Below are positions 18,855 to 27,090 of a stretch of DNA of 64,000 nt, piece by piece. Both the position numbers and the translations under genes were made by a program. Origin of the DNA: Rossellomorea aquimaris (GTDB lineage: Bacteria; Bacillota; Bacilli; Bacillales; Bacillaceae_B). Every line of letters starts with the position of its first letter. The first letter of the stretch is position 1. The notes under the pieces are model-generated. The model made no database searches. It saw only the letters and a list, made by a program, of their open reading frames with translations, and was not told where the DNA came from. The stretch is taken from assembly GCF_035590735.1 (NCBI RefSeq), contig NZ_CP141595.1, positions 4,437,001 to 4,501,000 on the forward strand, written 5' to 3'.

Positions 18855-19205
18855 CTATTCAACTGTTGCTTCAGCTTCAGATTCCAACCTATGAATGGTC
18901 TGTTCAATCGCCTGGATTTCACTTCTTATAGTTTGCATATTACTGCTCAGCATAGAGAACACTTCACTAAACTGGTTATTTTCAATATCTGTAAAGTAAT
19001 GAAGCATTCCTTCAACCCTTATTTCATCAAATTTATTTGCAAGCGTCCCTTGCCATGTGAATGCAGATAATTCAGGATTTGTAATGGATTCCCGATAACT
19101 TGAAAATTCCTGTTTGTTGCCTTGAAGTTTGCTCTGACACGCCTGAAGCCTTTGAAGTTGCTCACGTTTTTCCCTTAACAACCCGTAGTAATAATATAAA
19201 GACAA
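18855..19205 (-). CDS. ywqH: YwqH-like (DUF5082) LXG-associated helical protein
   Basis: The 116-residue product is helical: MSLYYYYGLLREKREQLQRL, a central FTWQGTLANKF that recalls a WXG turn, and a C-terminal helix to ESEAEATVE. This matches the YwqH/DUF5082 type that heads Bacillus LXG operons. It is the first gene of the seven-gene minus-strand toxin operon and lies 28 bp before ywqI. The 275-bp spacer before ydbS must carry its promoter. Confidence 0.82.
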   Translation of the reverse strand: MSLYYYYGLLREKREQLQRLQACQSKLQGNKQEFSSYRESITNPELSAFTWQGTLANKFDEIRVEGMLHYFTDIENNQFSEVFSMLSSNMQTIRSEIQAIEQTIHRLESEAEATVE

Positions 19206-19432
19206 GGACCTTCACCTCAATTGATTACTCTTCATAAAATTTTCCAATCTTTTTAACTATAACATGGATGAAATTTTGTCAGAATGATAGAATCTGTTTA
19301 TTTTTAGTATATGCAAGTAATTCTTTTTACCTATTCGATATATTATTTATCAATGAATAATACGAACTATTAATTAATTATCACAATTTTTGTAAAATGA
19401 AACCTATTTCACAACTATTATTTTCCAGGTTC

Positions 19433-19459
19433 TGAAACTTTTCTTATATTAAACACGTA
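19433..19459 (+). promoter_or_regulatory. SigW-type promoter of ydbST
   Basis: TGAAAC at 19433-19438 and CGTA at 19456-19459 are separated by 17 bases, matching the ECF sigma-W consensus (TGAAAC-N16/17-CGTA). It ends 21 bp before the ydbS-like start, and ydbST is a known SigW target in B. subtilis. Confidence 0.75.
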
Positions 19460-19480
19460 TTTTAAGTCAGAGGTGAAAAA

Positions 19481-19999
19481 ATGTACATAAACATAACTGA
19501 ACCAACACAAACCATATCAATAAAAGCCACTAAAGTGTGGAGAATATCCAACACGATAGGACATACAGCAGCACTGCTCCTCATAGGAGCCCTAATGATA
19601 TGCAGTGACCGATTCGATTGGTACGACTGGATCGGGATCGTTCTTTACATTCTGGGAGTGCTGTTCATTGTCTCTTCCATTTTCTCCATCTTCATTGAAC
19701 CCATTTATCTGCAAAGAACCTGGCGCTATCAGGTCGATCATGAATTCGTTCAGTTGAAATTCGGGAAGGTTCAGCAGCAGCATATCCTGATACCCATGGC
19801 GAAAGTGGAATACGTCCGCACAGAACAGGGACCCATCATGCGTCGCTATGACCTTTATGACCTTGAAATCGGGACTACGACCTCCAGTCACAAAATACCT
19901 GCCATACCGGCAAATGTAGCAAAGACATTGAAAGCAGAAATTGCCACCTTCGCAAAGATTCGGGATAAAGATCCAAAGGAAGGAGAACTAGGAGCATGA
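19481..19999 (+). CDS. ydbS: YdbS-like membrane protein with bacterial PH domain
   Basis: The 172-residue protein has two membrane helices (about 30-50 and 57-80) followed by a bPH2 (YdbS-like) domain (LQRTWRYQVDHEFVQLKFGK onward). In B. subtilis YdbS and YdbT act together and give resistance to the circular bacteriocin amylocyclicin as part of the SigW envelope-stress regulon. The gene sits behind a SigW-like promoter and overlaps ydbT by ATGA. The length is near that of B. subtilis YdbS. Confidence 0.93.
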   Translation: MYINITEPTQTISIKATKVWRISNTIGHTAALLLIGALMICSDRFDWYDWIGIVLYILGVLFIVSSIFSIFIEPIYLQRTWRYQVDHEFVQLKFGKVQQQHILIPMAKVEYVRTEQGPIMRRYDLYDLEIGTTTSSHKIPAIPANVAKTLKAEIATFAKIRDKDPKEGELGA

Positions 20000-21426
20000 C
20001 CCATTTTGCCAAAAGATATCACCCCGCTTATATCATCGTGGAAATAGTATCAACCGCGAAGGGCCAATTTGGGTTCTACATCCTCCTGTTCCTCCTGAAG
20101 GCGAATTCAACTGCCGGATGGGTGATATGGGGCCGCTACGCCCTGTTGGCTGCAACAGCGGTGTCTGTCCTGTCGATCTTTGCCAAGTGGCTTTTCAACC
20201 GCTATGAATTAAGTAATGAAACCATCCTTTTCAGAGAAGGGATGTTCGTTAAAAAGCAAAAAACGGTCTCCTGGGATCGGATCCACAGCCATCGATCCAA
20301 TACGACCTTCATTCATCGCTGGTTTGGATTAACTTCTTTAACCATGGAGACAGGGACGAGTGGAGAAAATGCCCAATTTGAATTTCCCGTCATCACACAA
20401 GGAGAGAAAGTTCGCATTTTATCTTATCTCGAACAGAAGCAAAACAGAGATGAATCAAAAGATGGTATAAAGCCGGAACGCACGGTACACTTTCAAGCAA
20501 CCAGGAAAGACCTGATTAAAGCCTCCTTCACTTCACTCAGTTTCCTGGCGATCTTCCCATTACTGAGTGCCATCTATTTCAATTTGGCCGATTTCTTTTC
20601 CATCGAAGAATCAGCAGAAAGTGCCTGGCACTACTTGCTCGATCATGTGTGGATCCTGATCGTCCTTTTTCTCGCTGCCATGATCCTGTCCATCTTCATC
20701 GCCTTTGTAAAAACGTATATGAAGTATGGAAACTATGTCATTAGTGATGACCAGGAACGGATTTATATCGATAAAGGGATAGGGAATGAGGTCAGCTACT
20801 CGATTTCAAAGAATAAAGTACAGGCTGTCAGAGTGGAACAATCCATTGTGAAGAGGATGCTCGGGCTTGTTTCGATCAAGTTGATCAGTGCCGGCTCCTT
20901 TGAAGGTGAAAAAGAGGAAATAAGTTCTTTATATCCCTTTATGCCAAAACGTGAAGCTTATGATATGCTGCACACCATCCTTCCCCACTACCCGATCAAA
21001 GAGGAGATGGAACGCTTCCCGCTAAAGGTCCTTTGGCTGAAGCTTTTCCAACCGTATTATTTGACGATTGCTGCTGTAGTGGGCCTATGGATCTTTAAGA
21101 GGGAATGGATATGGATTGCAGGCATTGCCTTTGGAGTATCCATCCTCCTTCGAATCCTTGATTACTGGTTTACAAGCTACACCCGCCACAATCAAACCGT
21201 CCAAATTCGAAAGGGAGGGTGGTTGAACGAAACCTTTATCACACATCGGGACCGGATTCAGCAGGTGACTGTGAAGCATGACTGGCTAGATCGAAAATTC
21301 GGAGTGGCTACCATCATGTTCTCGAATCGGGCAAATCCGAGTCATGAGAGTTTGTTGTTTGGGGTTTCGAAAGAGGAAGCTGGTATTTTTTATGAATGGT
21401 ATCATAAGAAATCCGTCTCGAATTGA
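19996..21426 (+). CDS. ydbT: YdbT-like membrane protein with tandem PH domains
   Basis: The 476-residue protein repeats the unit of two membrane helices plus a bPH2 domain about three times (PH-like segments around 70-150, 245-320 and 395-460; RYELSNETILFREGMF, YVISDDQERIYIDKGIG and similar strands). It pairs with YdbS, probably as a membrane complex against pore-forming peptides. The start codon overlaps the ydbS stop. Confidence 0.93.
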   Translation: MTHFAKRYHPAYIIVEIVSTAKGQFGFYILLFLLKANSTAGWVIWGRYALLAATAVSVLSIFAKWLFNRYELSNETILFREGMFVKKQKTVSWDRIHSHRSNTTFIHRWFGLTSLTMETGTSGENAQFEFPVITQGEKVRILSYLEQKQNRDESKDGIKPERTVHFQATRKDLIKASFTSLSFLAIFPLLSAIYFNLADFFSIEESAESAWHYLLDHVWILIVLFLAAMILSIFIAFVKTYMKYGNYVISDDQERIYIDKGIGNEVSYSISKNKVQAVRVEQSIVKRMLGLVSIKLISAGSFEGEKEEISSLYPFMPKREAYDMLHTILPHYPIKEEMERFPLKVLWLKLFQPYYLTIAAVVGLWIFKREWIWIAGIAFGVSILLRILDYWFTSYTRHNQTVQIRKGGWLNETFITHRDRIQQVTVKHDWLDRKFGVATIMFSNRANPSHESLLFGVSKEEAGIFYEWYHKKSVSN

Positions 21427-21584
21427 GATGATTTCTTTTATTGGGATAATCTCCATCCATTTAAAATATATTGTGTTTAGGGTTATGTATTTTTCAGTGC
21501 TAGTTTCTTAGTCTTCCAAGGAAAACATGAATCATTCAATTTCAATACCGGACCATTCAATTCAAAAATGAATGGAGGATTCGC

Positions 21585-22076
21585 ATGGTAAATTTCATGT
21601 CTTTTTATGGTACCATCACCATGATCAGTGATTTTATGACAGGACAAAATGGAGAAGGGGAAGGCTGTTATAAATTAATATCTGTAGAAGATGGAGCAGG
21701 TGGTTCGGTGAATTTTGTCGTGTCACCAACCACATACTTTGTGGACCACGCTATGGTGGCTGTAGGAGATAGGGTAACCGGATATTATGATGGGAACGCA
21801 CCTGTTCCTCTTATTTATCCACCACAATATCGTGCACTTGTCATGGTAAAGGAAAGTTCATCTCAAAATGTAAAAGTAGATTATTTCAACTCACAGTTGG
21901 AGAGCAGCGATGGCATGCTAAGATTAAATCTATCCCCCTATTCTCAAATTGTATTAATCAACGGGCAATCCTTTTCAAAGTACCCGGGCAACCGCAATCT
22001 GATTGTGATCTATGGGCCCGCCACGATGAGTATACCGGCTCAAACCACACCTTATAGAATCATTGTTTGGTGTTAG
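21585..22076 (+). CDS. Hypothetical protein (163 aa)
   Basis: A 163-residue, mostly beta protein with a strong AATGGAGGATTCGC ribosome binding site before the ATG. Conserved-looking stretches include VNFVVSPTTYFVDHAMVAVG, YYDGNAPVPLIYPPQYRA and the C-terminus QTTPYRIIVWC. I recognise it as a type common in Bacillus and clostridia as an uncharacterised protein, but I know no function. There is no signal peptide. It stands alone between ydbT and the convergent mqo. A paired terminator follows. Confidence 0.75.
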   Translation: MVNFMSFYGTITMISDFMTGQNGEGEGCYKLISVEDGAGGSVNFVVSPTTYFVDHAMVAVGDRVTGYYDGNAPVPLIYPPQYRALVMVKESSSQNVKVDYFNSQLESSDGMLRLNLSPYSQIVLINGQSFSKYPGNRNLIVIYGPATMSIPAQTTPYRIIVWC

Positions 22077-22140
22077 ACATTTCGTGTTTTGTTCATTTAC
22101 AGTTTTTCTATGTACAGATGGAATTCTGATAGAATACACG

Positions 22141-22173
22141 AAATAAACCCAAGCCGTAAGCTTGGGTTTATTT
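22141..22173. terminator. Bidirectional terminator
   Basis: aaataaacccaagc at 22141-22154 pairs perfectly with 22160-22173, with a 5-base loop and A/T tails on both sides. It serves the hypothetical gene on the plus strand and mqo on the minus strand. Confidence 0.9.
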
Positions 22174-22198
22174 CAAATATATTTAGGTTTTCACGACA

Positions 22199-23701
22199 TT
22201 AACTGTAAGCTAACTCTTTCCCGTTCAGACCAAGCGTCTCTGCTGTTGAAGTATGAATTTCTTTAAACAGCTCCGGGTTATCCACCAGTGACACACCATA
22301 AGAAGGAATCATTTCCTTCAGTTTCGGCTCCCACTCATTCATATGCTGTGGGAAGCATTTGCCAAACACCTCGAGCATAACGTGAACGGCAGTAGAAGCA
22401 CCCGGTGAAGCGCCAAGCAATGCAGCTACAGATCCATCAGCGGAACTGACTACTTCCGTACCGAATTGAAGAGTTCCTTTCCCGCCTGCCTCAGTATCCT
22501 TGATCACCTGCACACGTTGGCCGGCCACTACGATATCCCAATCCTCGCTTTTGGCGTTAGGAATAAACTCCCGCAGTTCTTCCATGCGCTTTTCATTCGA
22601 CAACAACACTTGCTGGATCAGGTATTTAGTCAATGACATCTCTTTGGCACCTGCCGCGAGCATCGTAAGGACGTTATTCGGTTTGACGGAACCTAATAAA
22701 TCCAAATTTGATCCCGTTTTTAAGAACTTGGGCGAAAATCCGGCAAACGGTCCAAACAGTAACGATTTTTTGTTACCGATATAACGTGTATCAAGATGAG
22801 GAACGGACATTGGAGGAGCCCCCACCTTGGCTTTACCATATACTTTGGCATGATGCTGCGCTACTACTTCCGGATTGTTACATACCATAAACAGTCCGCT
22901 TACCGGGAACCCTCCAATATGCTTTGATTCAGGAATACCGGTTTTTTGCAGTAAAGGAAGACTTCCGCCCCCACCGCCGATAAAGACAAACTTTGCCGTG
23001 TGATGTTCGATCTTACCGCTGTCGATGTTATGCACCTTGACTTCCCAAGACCCGTCACTGGTACGTTTAATATCCTTCACACTATGCTTGTAGTTTATCT
23101 CGACATTTTGCCTAGTTAAATGGTCAAACATCATCCGTGTTAATGCCCCGAAGTTGACGTCTGTCCCGGAGTCGATTTTGGTTGCCGCTATCGGTTCATT
23201 AGATGTACGGCCTTCCATGATGAGCGGAATCCACTCCTTCAGTTTGTCAGGGTCATCGGAAAATTCCATCCCTTGAAACAAGGGATTGCTTGACAGCGCT
23301 TCCAATCGTTTTTTCAAAAATGCTACATTATTTTCCCCTTGTACCATACTCATATGAGGTATAGGCATGATAAAGTCTTGCGGATTACCTATTAAATCTT
23401 TGTTTACAAGATAAGACCAAAACTGTCTTGAAAGCTGGAACTGCTCATTGATTTTTGCCGCTTTACTTATATCTATCGATCCATCTGATTTCTCGGACGT
23501 ATAATTGAGTTCGCACAATGCAGCATGCCCCGTACCCGCATTATTCCATTCGTTCGAGCTTTCTTCACCTGCACTTGCGAGTTTCTCAAACACTTTGATT
23601 TCCCATTCCGGTGCTAACTCTTTCAGCAAAGATCCCAAAGTCGCGCTCATGACTCCGGCACCAATTAAAATAACGTCTGTTTTTTTCTGTATGCTGCTCA
23701 T
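22199..23701 (-). CDS. mqo: Malate:quinone oxidoreductase
   Basis: The 500-residue FAD enzyme oxidises malate to oxaloacetate and passes electrons to membrane quinone. The dinucleotide-binding N-terminus is DVILIGAGVMSATLGSLLKE. Family motifs include ESSNEWNNAGTGHAALCELN and GGGGGSLPLLQKTGIPESKH, and the C-terminal LLGASPGASTAVHVMLEVFG. Length is normal for Mqo. It is monocistronic. Its leader on the minus strand (23702-23800) contains a hairpin, cttactcttttc... / ...aaagagtaag, just before the ribosome binding site, possibly regulatory. Confidence 0.97.
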   Translation of the reverse strand: MSSIQKKTDVILIGAGVMSATLGSLLKELAPEWEIKVFEKLASAGEESSNEWNNAGTGHAALCELNYTSEKSDGSIDISKAAKINEQFQLSRQFWSYLVNKDLIGNPQDFIMPIPHMSMVQGENNVAFLKKRLEALSSNPLFQGMEFSDDPDKLKEWIPLIMEGRTSNEPIAATKIDSGTDVNFGALTRMMFDHLTRQNVEINYKHSVKDIKRTSDGSWEVKVHNIDSGKIEHHTAKFVFIGGGGGSLPLLQKTGIPESKHIGGFPVSGLFMVCNNPEVVAQHHAKVYGKAKVGAPPMSVPHLDTRYIGNKKSLLFGPFAGFSPKFLKTGSNLDLLGSVKPNNVLTMLAAGAKEMSLTKYLIQQVLLSNEKRMEELREFIPNAKSEDWDIVVAGQRVQVIKDTEAGGKGTLQFGTEVVSSADGSVAALLGASPGASTAVHVMLEVFGKCFPQHMNEWEPKLKEMIPSYGVSLVDNPELFKEIHTSTAETLGLNGKELAYS

Positions 23702-24035
23702 GATAACCTTCCTTACTCTTTATATTTTCAGAAAAGAGTAAGCGCTCATGCCCGGTCTCACTTAAAGCAAGGCGCCACCCTGGAACTCACCTGTTCTGTT
23801 ATAACCATACCACATTCTATTATAATGATTTAGGGATCAAAATATCTACCATTATCTGATAATTATATACTATTTTGAGCTTTTAAAAAAGTGCAAAGTC
23901 CGTTTTCAAAGACTTGGTAACCTAGTAAACAAAAAATATGGGCATAGGAATCTCTTCCCACCCCCATCCTCTAAAGCCCTTGCGGAAACCTGAACACCTT
24001 ATACGGATCGTACTATTTTGTTCACTCAGTCCAAT

Positions 24036-24623
24036 TTATTTGCGTTCTTCTGGAAGGTAGGCCATTTCAATGCGCACTTCCTTGTTATTAACATCATCAT
24101 TTGAATAGGAAATGGTATTGAAACCTATCATGTCAAAGTCATTTCTCAAGTAAAACTGTACAGCAGGGTAATTGGAAGTCTGCGTTTCCAACATGATGGA
24201 CCTGACATTCAATTCATTAGCTCTTTTCTTCGCTGCCGCGATTAAGCTATTACCAATTCCAAGTCGTTGAAACCCGGATTTAACATACAAATCATGAATC
24301 AACAAAGTATGATTCCATCCCATTTCCTGAATCACCATAATGGCAGCTTCTTCTCCATCCCAGTCTGCCAGATAGACTTCAGATCCTTCTTTATAAGGTT
24401 CAAAAATTTCTTCCTCTATCTCTTTTACAAAAGGTGTTTCAAACGTTTCTTCCTTTAAACAAAAACTCCAGCCATTTTCTGCTTTTTCACTATGTAGCTG
24501 ATAATATTTTTGAGATGTATAGGTATAATACACTTTTTTCCAAATGGAAAGTCTTTTTAGTGAATCTGTCGAATGGTTAACATTATGACCTCCTATAAAT
24601 TTTTTGAAAGAACCGCCCTTCAT
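24036..24623 (-). CDS. GNAT-family N-acetyltransferase
   Basis: The product carries a GNAT acetyl-CoA site (HDLYVKSGFQRLGIGNSLIA, with RxxGIG in place of Q/RxxGxG/A) and the C-terminal YLRNDFDMIGFNTISYSND typical of SatA-like streptothricin acetyltransferases; a substrate cannot be named. The start is uncertain. The frame is open to 24623, but there is no ribosome binding site there. A perfect GGAGGT at 24588-24593 precedes an ATG at 24583 that is out of frame and stops after 8 codons. This suggests a frameshift, a sequencing error or a rare start codon near residue 14. Confidence 0.8.
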   Translation of the reverse strand: MKGGSFKKFIGGHNVNHSTDSLKRLSIWKKVYYTYTSQKYYQLHSEKAENGWSFCLKEETFETPFVKEIEEEIFEPYKEGSEVYLADWDGEEAAIMVIQEMGWNHTLLIHDLYVKSGFQRLGIGNSLIAAAKKRANELNVRSIMLETQTSNYPAVQFYLRNDFDMIGFNTISYSNDDVNNKEVRIEMAYLPEERK

Positions 24624-24668
24624 ATGGAACGGTTCGGGGAACGGAAGGTTTCATTTAGAATGACTAAG

Positions 24669-24871
24669 GGCTGGGACAAAACTACAAAACCACGATAAAA
24701 AGACGTACAATAGAAGTGTAGGGTCTTAATACCGCTAATGATTTCCGTGCAACCGCTGGAAATAGCTAAAATCAAATGATTCGAAAATAAATAATAAACC
24801 CGAACAAATCTGCACACTAAGAAGCAAATTTGTTCGGGTTTAACTTAGGCTAAAACATTTTTGTCCCAGCC
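24669..24871. repeat. MITE-like palindromic repeat (203 bp)
   Basis: The terminal inverted repeats ggctgggacaaaa (24669-24681) and ttttgtcccagcc (24859-24871) are perfect 13-mers. Inside, aacccgaacaaat (24797-24809) pairs with atttgttcgggtt (24828-24840). No coding frame is supported. The GGCTGGGACA-type end is common in dispersed repeats of Bacilli, Listeria and staphylococci (recollection). Confidence 0.75.
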
Positions 24872-24881
24872 TCTCTTATTA

Positions 24882-25352
24882 TTAATCTCTTTCCCTGGCC
24901 ACCTGCGTATCCCGGATATTTTTCTGAATGGTGATAGCCGCAAATAGGCTAAGAACAAATGACATACCATAAAATCCTTTTTCGCTTAAGATGATACTAC
25001 CGGCATTATAAAGTCCGATCGCCATCAAGGAAATGGCTACAATCACTGCAAACCAACTGAGCCCGTAATAGATGCCCGAAACAGGGATATCCTCTTCCTT
25101 GTCCCTTACTGCTTTTTGCAGGGATACAGCTGCATACAATCCGAATATCAATACAGCAAAGTAATATCCCTTCTCATTCAGTTCCATTCCTGCATTGAAC
25201 AGGCCGATCAGATAAGCGGAAAGACCTATTACCAAAGCTGCCCAACTTGCCCCTTTAAATGCAGCAGTCGGTTCCCCTTCTTTTCTTTCCACCTTGATCT
25301 TTGGTTTCTTTTCATCATTTTTCATTAACGGGTTTTCATTCAACTCAGACAT
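24882..25352 (-). CDS. YiaA/YiaB-type inner-membrane protein
   Basis: The 156-residue protein has a charged N-terminus and two repeats of the same two-helix unit (about 36-80 and 96-145), each carrying a (L/G)-Y-N-A-G motif and an EKG(Y/F)Y(F/G) motif and ending in (L/I)QK(A/N)(V/I)RD. This duplicated unit is the YiaAB domain; its function is unknown. The gene is preceded by AGGGGAGCGGC. It has its own upstream spacer, and a MITE-like repeat follows its stop by 10 bp, perhaps acting as terminator. Confidence 0.85.
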   Translation of the reverse strand: MSELNENPLMKNDEKKPKIKVERKEGEPTAAFKGASWAALVIGLSAYLIGLFNAGMELNEKGYYFAVLIFGLYAAVSLQKAVRDKEEDIPVSGIYYGLSWFAVIVAISLMAIGLYNAGSIILSEKGFYGMSFVLSLFAAITIQKNIRDTQVARERD

Positions 25353-25353
25353 T

Positions 25354-25734
25354 AGCCGCTCCCCTTTACTTCATTCAATATGCAGGAATTCCCCTGCTAC
25401 CTTAAGAATTATTATAGCAATTTTTTACAGATTTTGTTTACTATAATGAGTGAAAATTTCACTTATATGGGATGATTTTTTTCGCAAAAATGGCCAGTCC
25501 CCAGTGCGCGTAGCGTTAGATTGCTAGCCCACCGACCCTTTTTTCGTATATCTTTTATCGTTTTTCTTTAATTTATGAAAAAACACGACGTATCATCCCC
25601 TTGCACTTTTCGCTTTTTACTATTAAAGTATATACTGGTTGAAATCCAGTCTAACTGGGAATGGATAAAACTGAAGGACTTTACTTTTTAATTTTGGGAA
25701 CATGTTTTCCTTAAGGAAAGGGTTTAAATATATT
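25354..25734. other. Spacer upstream of dus
   Basis: This 380-bp gap holds the divergent promoters for the YiaAB-type and dus genes. A degenerate copy of the GGTCAGTCCCC-type hairpin lies at 25494-25540 (ggccagtccccagtgcg...cccaccgaccct). I see no gene here. Confidence 0.5.
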
Positions 25735-26730
25735 ATGAAAGATAATTTTTGGCATGAGTTGCCTCGGCCGTTTTTTGTTCTCGCACCGATGGAAGCCGTG
25801 ACCGATGTCGTTTTCCGTCATGTTGTGAGTGAAGCGGCGAGGCCTGATGTGTTTTTTACAGAGTTTACGAATACGGAAAGCTACTGCCATCCGAAAGGAA
25901 AAGACAGCGTCCGTGGGCGTCTTACTTTCACTGCAGATGAACAGCCGATCGTCGCCCACATTTGGGGAGATAAGCCCGAATATTTCCGTGAAACGAGTAT
26001 CGGTGTGGCTAAAATGGGCTTTCGCGGAATTGATATCAATATGGGCTGCCCAGTGCACAATGTCGCAGCAAACGGGAAAGGCTCAGGCCTGATCCGCCGC
26101 CCGGATGTAGCAGCGGAAATCATCCAGGCAGCCAAAGCGGGAGGACTTCCCGTCAGTGTGAAGACCCGTCTTGGTTATACCAAAGTGGAGGAATGGCACG
26201 ACTGGCTGAAGCACCTGTTGGAACAGGATATTGTTAATCTGTCCATTCACCTCCGTACCAAAAAGGAAATGAGTGACGTTGATGCTCACTGGGAACTGAT
26301 TCCGGAGATCAAGAAACTACGTGATGAAATTGCCCCTGATACATTACTAACGATCAACGGCGACATCCCTGACCGCCAAAAGGGACTTGAACTTGCGGAG
26401 AAATACGGCGTGGACGGGATTATGATCGGACGAGGGATCTTCCATAACCCGTTCGCTTTCGAAAAAGAGAAGAAAGAGCATACCAGCCAGGAACTGCTCG
26501 ATCTCCTGCGACTGCAGCTCGATCTTCATGATAAATACTCCGAAGAACTCGAGCCACGGCAATTCAAACCGCTTCGCCGCTTCTTTAAGATTTACGTCCG
26601 CGGGTTCCGGGGAGCAAGTGAGCTGAGAAATCGTCTGATGGAATCAGAATCCACCGATGAGGTTCGTGCCCTGCTTGATGAGTATGCAGATGCAGTGAAA
26701 GATGAGGAAGGGTTTTCCGTGTCTAAGTAA
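25735..26730 (+). CDS. dus: tRNA-dihydrouridine synthase
   Basis: The flavoenzyme reduces uridine to dihydrouridine in tRNA D-loops. The TIM-barrel motifs are clear: LAPMEAVTDVVFRHVV, DINMGCPVHNVAANGKGSGL (with the catalytic Cys), SVKTRLGY, INGDIPD and DGIMIGRGIFHNPFAF. An upstream ATG at 25702 would add 11 residues, but family members begin with MKxNFW, so I choose 25735 (331 residues; AAGGAAAGGG lies 13 bases upstream). It is the last chromosomal gene before the left repeat of the rlmH-linked element, and a strong terminator follows. Confidence 0.95.
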   Translation: MKDNFWHELPRPFFVLAPMEAVTDVVFRHVVSEAARPDVFFTEFTNTESYCHPKGKDSVRGRLTFTADEQPIVAHIWGDKPEYFRETSIGVAKMGFRGIDINMGCPVHNVAANGKGSGLIRRPDVAAEIIQAAKAGGLPVSVKTRLGYTKVEEWHDWLKHLLEQDIVNLSIHLRTKKEMSDVDAHWELIPEIKKLRDEIAPDTLLTINGDIPDRQKGLELAEKYGVDGIMIGRGIFHNPFAFEKEKKEHTSQELLDLLRLQLDLHDKYSEELEPRQFKPLRRFFKIYVRGFRGASELRNRLMESESTDEVRALLDEYADAVKDEEGFSVSK

Positions 26731-26761
26731 AGCTCATTTCATTTTTGAATAGAGTAAAAAA

Positions 26762-26804
26762 GGTCAGTCCCCCAGTGTTCGTTAACTTACTGGGGGGTCT
26801 GACC
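26762..26804 (+). terminator. Terminator after dus
   Basis: ggtcagtcccccagt (26762-26776) pairs with actggggggtctgacc (26789-26804) and is followed by CTTTATTTT. Related GGTCAGTCCCC-type hairpins occur at 25494 and 60243. Confidence 0.9.
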
Positions 26805-26809
26805 CTTTA

Positions 26810-26838
26810 TTTTGCCTCTATTTATGGTAAGGTTCACC
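26810..26838. repeat. Left attachment-site copy (attL) of the rlmH-linked element
   Basis: ttttgcctctatttatggta (26810-26829), one mismatch, then ggttcacc (26831-26838) repeats the last codons and stop of rlmH at 52301-52329. GAGGCAAAA at 26851-26859 forms an inverted repeat with its TTTTGCCTC. It marks the boundary between chromosome and element. Confidence 0.9.
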
Positions 26839-26869
26839 GTAGTTATTTGAGAGGCAAAAAACATATAAA

Positions 26870-26891
26870 GACGAGAGACAATTCTCTCGTC
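26870..26891. terminator. Hairpin inside the left end
   Basis: gacgagaga (26870-26878) and tctctcgtc (26883-26891) form a 9-bp stem with a 4-base loop, followed by TATTTTC. It lies between the left repeat and hamB, and may insulate the element from read-through out of dus. Confidence 0.7.
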
Positions 26892-27090
26892 TATTTTCAA
26901 TTACAAATTCTTAAATGTCTATTTATAAGGTTAAGTATCCGAAACTTCTTGTCACTTGATTAATAAACTTATTACTACTAAATATAGCTTCTATTGAGAC
27001 TAGGGGCTTAGAAATACCAAGGGTTTTAAGTTATTATCTTGAGTTAGAATACTCCCATAAAGGAATTGTTAATTCCTGAGTAGTTATTTA

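Noticed and set aside
18548..18922. Long version of the YwqI-like protein (124 aa)
   Set aside because: It overlaps the upstream gene by about 70 bp and lacks a ribosome binding site, while ATG 18826 has a strong one and family-like length.
23702..23810. Riboswitch or T-box upstream of mqo
   Set aside because: GGGTGGCGCC resembles part of a T-box antiterminator, but the remaining conserved elements (AGGGTGGAACCGCG, specifier stem, terminator) are missing. I keep only a simple hairpin.
25494..25540. Terminator or second attachment site before dus
   Set aside because: The GGCCAGTCCCC half is like other hairpins, but the other arm is degraded, and it shares no sequence with the rlmH repeat.
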